Below are positions 62,680 through 64,000 of a stretch of 64,000 bases of DNA, piece by piece. Below the pieces are notes generated by a model. That model was not told the DNA's origin. It saw only the letters and a list, made by a program, of their open reading frames with translations, and did not search any database. Made by a program: the position numbers and the translations under genes. This stretch comes from Aeriscardovia sp. Its GTDB lineage: Bacteria > Actinomycetota > Actinomycetes > Actinomycetales > Bifidobacteriaceae. The stretch lies in assembly GCA_017965665.1 (NCBI GenBank), contig JAGCPN010000008.1:1-64000 (forward strand), written 5' to 3'. Position 1 is the stretch's first letter. Each line of letters opens with the position of its first letter.

Positions 62680-64000
62680 ATGAGTGTGAAACCCTGGAGC
62701 CCGGGCAAATACGCCAAGAAGAGGGTGCTGAGGATTGTTGTGAGCGCGGCCGTGACCATAGCCGTTTGCTGCATCGGATTTGTCTTAAACCAGAGGAAGG
62801 CGATAGCCCTCGAGGTGGACGGCAAGACAAAAGAAGTGGTCACCTATGCCGATTCTTTGCCGAAGTTCTTAAAGGAACAGGACATACAGGTGCACACCCA
62901 TGACCAGGCCGTCTCCTCTTCCGGCTACTGGCTGACCAACGGGGACGTGGTGAAAGTGAGAAGGGCCTACGAAGTCATGGTGAACATAGGCGGCCACCTC
63001 ATCCCCTACTGGACCCTCGCCTCCAGCGCCGAGCAGCTGGAAAACTACTTCCTGCAAAACGACAAGGAAGCCGCCCGGATCAGCGTGAACATCCCCAACG
63101 TCTACAACGCCCTGACGGGCGGAATCAACCTCAACGCCTCAGGGCCCATAGAGGTCATAGCCTTCGGGAAGGACTACAGCGTAGAAAACGGGAACCAGCC
63201 CGCAGCTTCCATACTGGATTCTCTGGGCATCACAATAACTTCCAATGACCTGGTTTCGGTGCAACACGAGGGCGCAAAGACCGTGCTGGTAGTGGAAAGG
63301 GTGAGCTACGGCACCGAAACGCAGGACGTGATGACCTCCTATGCCGTCAAAACGGTGGAAGACCCGAACGCCTACGTCGGAACTACCGTCATAGAGCAGA
63401 AAGGCTCTTACGGAGAGCAGCAGCAGACCCTGAAAGTCACCTACATCAACGGCAAGCCTGCAGCCAGCCAGCTTTTGAGCGCAAAGGTGATAAAGCAGAG
63501 CCAGCCGGAAGTGATCGAAGTGGGGACGAAGGCCAAGCCCAAGCCCGCGCCCAAAAAGCCGGCCCAGACCCAGAAGGCAGAACCTGAAAAGAAAGCGGCC
63601 TCCACCCCACAGGAGCCGGCACAAAAGCCTAAGACCACCTCCCCTGCTCCCGAAGCCAAGAAGAGCGAGAGCGAACAAAAGCCGGCCCAGACCCAGAAGG
63701 CAGAACCCAAGGCTTCTTCCCCTGCTCCGGCGCAAAGCGCCCCGGCGACTTCCAGCTCTTCTTCCCAGAGCTCCTCTCAGGCTGCGCCCGCGACCCCCGC
63801 GCAAACTCCCCAGCCCTCCCAGTCCTCGTCCTCGCAATCCGGCCAGGCCTCCCCGCAAAACTCCTCCTCGGGATCCGGCTCTTCGGCGTCGCAGTCCGCC
63901 TCCTCCCAGGCTCCGGCGCAAAGCGCCCCGGCGACTTCCAGCTCTTCTTCCCAGAGCTCCTCTCAGGCTGCGCCCGCGACCCCCGCGCAAACTCCCCAGC
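62680..64000 (+). CDS. G5-domain cell wall protein, Rpf-like N-terminus (partial, runs off the window)
   Basis: At least 440 codons, cut by the window edge. A basic start and one transmembrane or signal segment (IVVSAAVTIAVCCIGFVL) precede DUF348-like repeats (VDGKTKEVVTYADSLPKFLKEQDI; VRRAYEVMVNIGGHLIPYWT). A G5 domain follows (SYAVKTVEDPNAYVGTTVIEQKG to VTYINGKPAASQLLS, about residues 227-268). This is the architecture of RpfB-type resuscitation factors and related wall proteins, in which a lytic domain sits at the C-terminus. Here a long Pro/Ala/Ser/Gln-rich stretch, partly repeated, continues to the end, and any catalytic domain would lie outside. The ATG is preceded by GGGGTGGA. Confidence 0.85.
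   Translation, partial: MSVKPWSPGKYAKKRVLRIVVSAAVTIAVCCIGFVLNQRKAIALEVDGKTKEVVTYADSLPKFLKEQDIQVHTHDQAVSSSGYWLTNGDVVKVRRAYEVMVNIGGHLIPYWTLASSAEQLENYFLQNDKEAARISVNIPNVYNALTGGINLNASGPIEVIAFGKDYSVENGNQPAASILDSLGITITSNDLVSVQHEGAKTVLVVERVSYGTETQDVMTSYAVKTVEDPNAYVGTTVIEQKGSYGEQQQTLKVTYINGKPAASQLLSAKVIKQSQPEVIEVGTKAKPKPAPKKPAQTQKAEPEKKAASTPQEPAQKPKTTSPAPEAKKSESEQKPAQTQKAEPKASSPAPAQSAPATSSSSSQSSSQAAPATPAQTPQPSQSSSSQSGQASPQNSSSGSGSSASQSASSQAPAQSAPATSSSSSQSSSQAAPATPAQTPQ
63554..63707 (+). repeat. 31-bp direct repeat pair in the G5-protein gene
   Basis: A 31-bp sequence starting AAAAGCCGGCCCAGACCC occurs at 63554-63584 and 63677-63707, offset 123 bp (41 codons), so the reading frame is kept. It lies just before the larger 186-bp repeat. 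Confidence 0.8.
63724..64000 (+). repeat. 186-bp in-frame direct repeat in the G5-protein gene
   Basis: Bases 63724-63814 recur exactly at 63910-64000, an offset of 186 bp (62 codons). The second copy is cut only by the window end, so the true identity may extend further. It encodes a Pro/Ala/Ser/Gln-rich linker. Confidence 0.85.

Noticed and set aside
63139-63990. 283-codon minus-strand open frame, Gly/Arg/Leu-rich repeats
   Set aside because: Complement of the repetitive Pro/Ala/Ser/Gln linker in the G5 protein. The apparent repeat protein is a by-product of that DNA repeat.
63554-64000. CRISPR array or other spaced repeat array
   Set aside because: Repeats here are protein-coding linker repeats in frame; no regular repeat-spacer pattern and no cas genes anywhere in the window.

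Overview
The window is a compact chromosome segment from a Gram-positive actinomycete. The evidence is a set of clade-marker genes: a SepH-type (DUF3071) septation protein, CrgA, DUF4193 and DUF3073 proteins, a sterol-carrier-family protein, paired clpP1/clpP2, a class E sortase and a DUF348/G5 wall protein. Gene order (rpsB-tsf-pyrH-frr-cdsA, hisS-aspS, rel-dut-DUF4193) together with a urease/AmtB/AmiS cluster suggests Bifidobacteriaceae or a near relative. That placement is inference. Coding density is high, convergent genes often overlap at their 3' ends, and housekeeping genes use many AGG (Arg) and ATA (Ile) codons.

Layout. 1-9140 is an accessory region: a complete type III restriction-modification pair (mod-res), an Ala-rich coiled-coil orphan, the decayed C-terminus of a type ISP restriction enzyme, an orphan of 320 aa, and two decayed reading frames in AT-rich, gene-poor DNA. 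9155-16587 is a minus-strand core block (lgt, cdsA, frr, pyrH, tsf, rpsB, def) plus tRNA-Asn and a binding-protein-like lipoprotein. 16690-24443 holds fadD, clpP2/clpP1/tig, RNase D and nadE. 24542-36891 holds a large DExH helicase, aspS, hisS, a DUF349 protein, rel, dut, DUF4193, sepH and a phosphodiesterase. 36966-45866 is envelope-centred: sugar porter, sortase, CrgA, small membrane proteins, a FemAB-like transferase, an HD protein, tRNA-Gly, a ferredoxin-NADP reductase and HtrA. 46018-53604 holds tgt, DUF3073, trpS, rlmB, a sugar-ABC ATPase, a small Ser/Thr kinase, a membrane protein and a DsbA-like protein. 53672-61115 is a nitrogen island on the minus strand: an AmiS/UreI urea channel, an ammonium transporter and ureABC-EFGD. 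61460-64000 holds tRNA-Thr, an SGNH hydrolase and the start of a G5-domain wall protein.

How the genes work together. The nitrogen island can import urea, hydrolyse it to ammonia and CO2, and move ammonium. Each unit is closed by a strong hairpin terminator, and ureC has a codon bias (18 of 19 Arg codons CGC) unlike the rest of the window. The block from sortase to the FemAB-like gene looks devoted to cell wall and division.

The most unusual observation is that three genes (class E sortase, the membrane protein after the kinase, and the DExH helicase) have no ATG, GTG or TTG where their N-terminus should lie, but do have an in-frame ATT. The sortase ATT follows a perfect GGAGG at 6 nt. Repeated AUU initiation would be exceptional and is testable. 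Other points are a G9 tract in the type III methylase gene, several promoters whose -10 box lies 5-7 nt from the start codon (leaderless), a palindrome before nadE, and a 186-bp in-frame repeat at the right edge.
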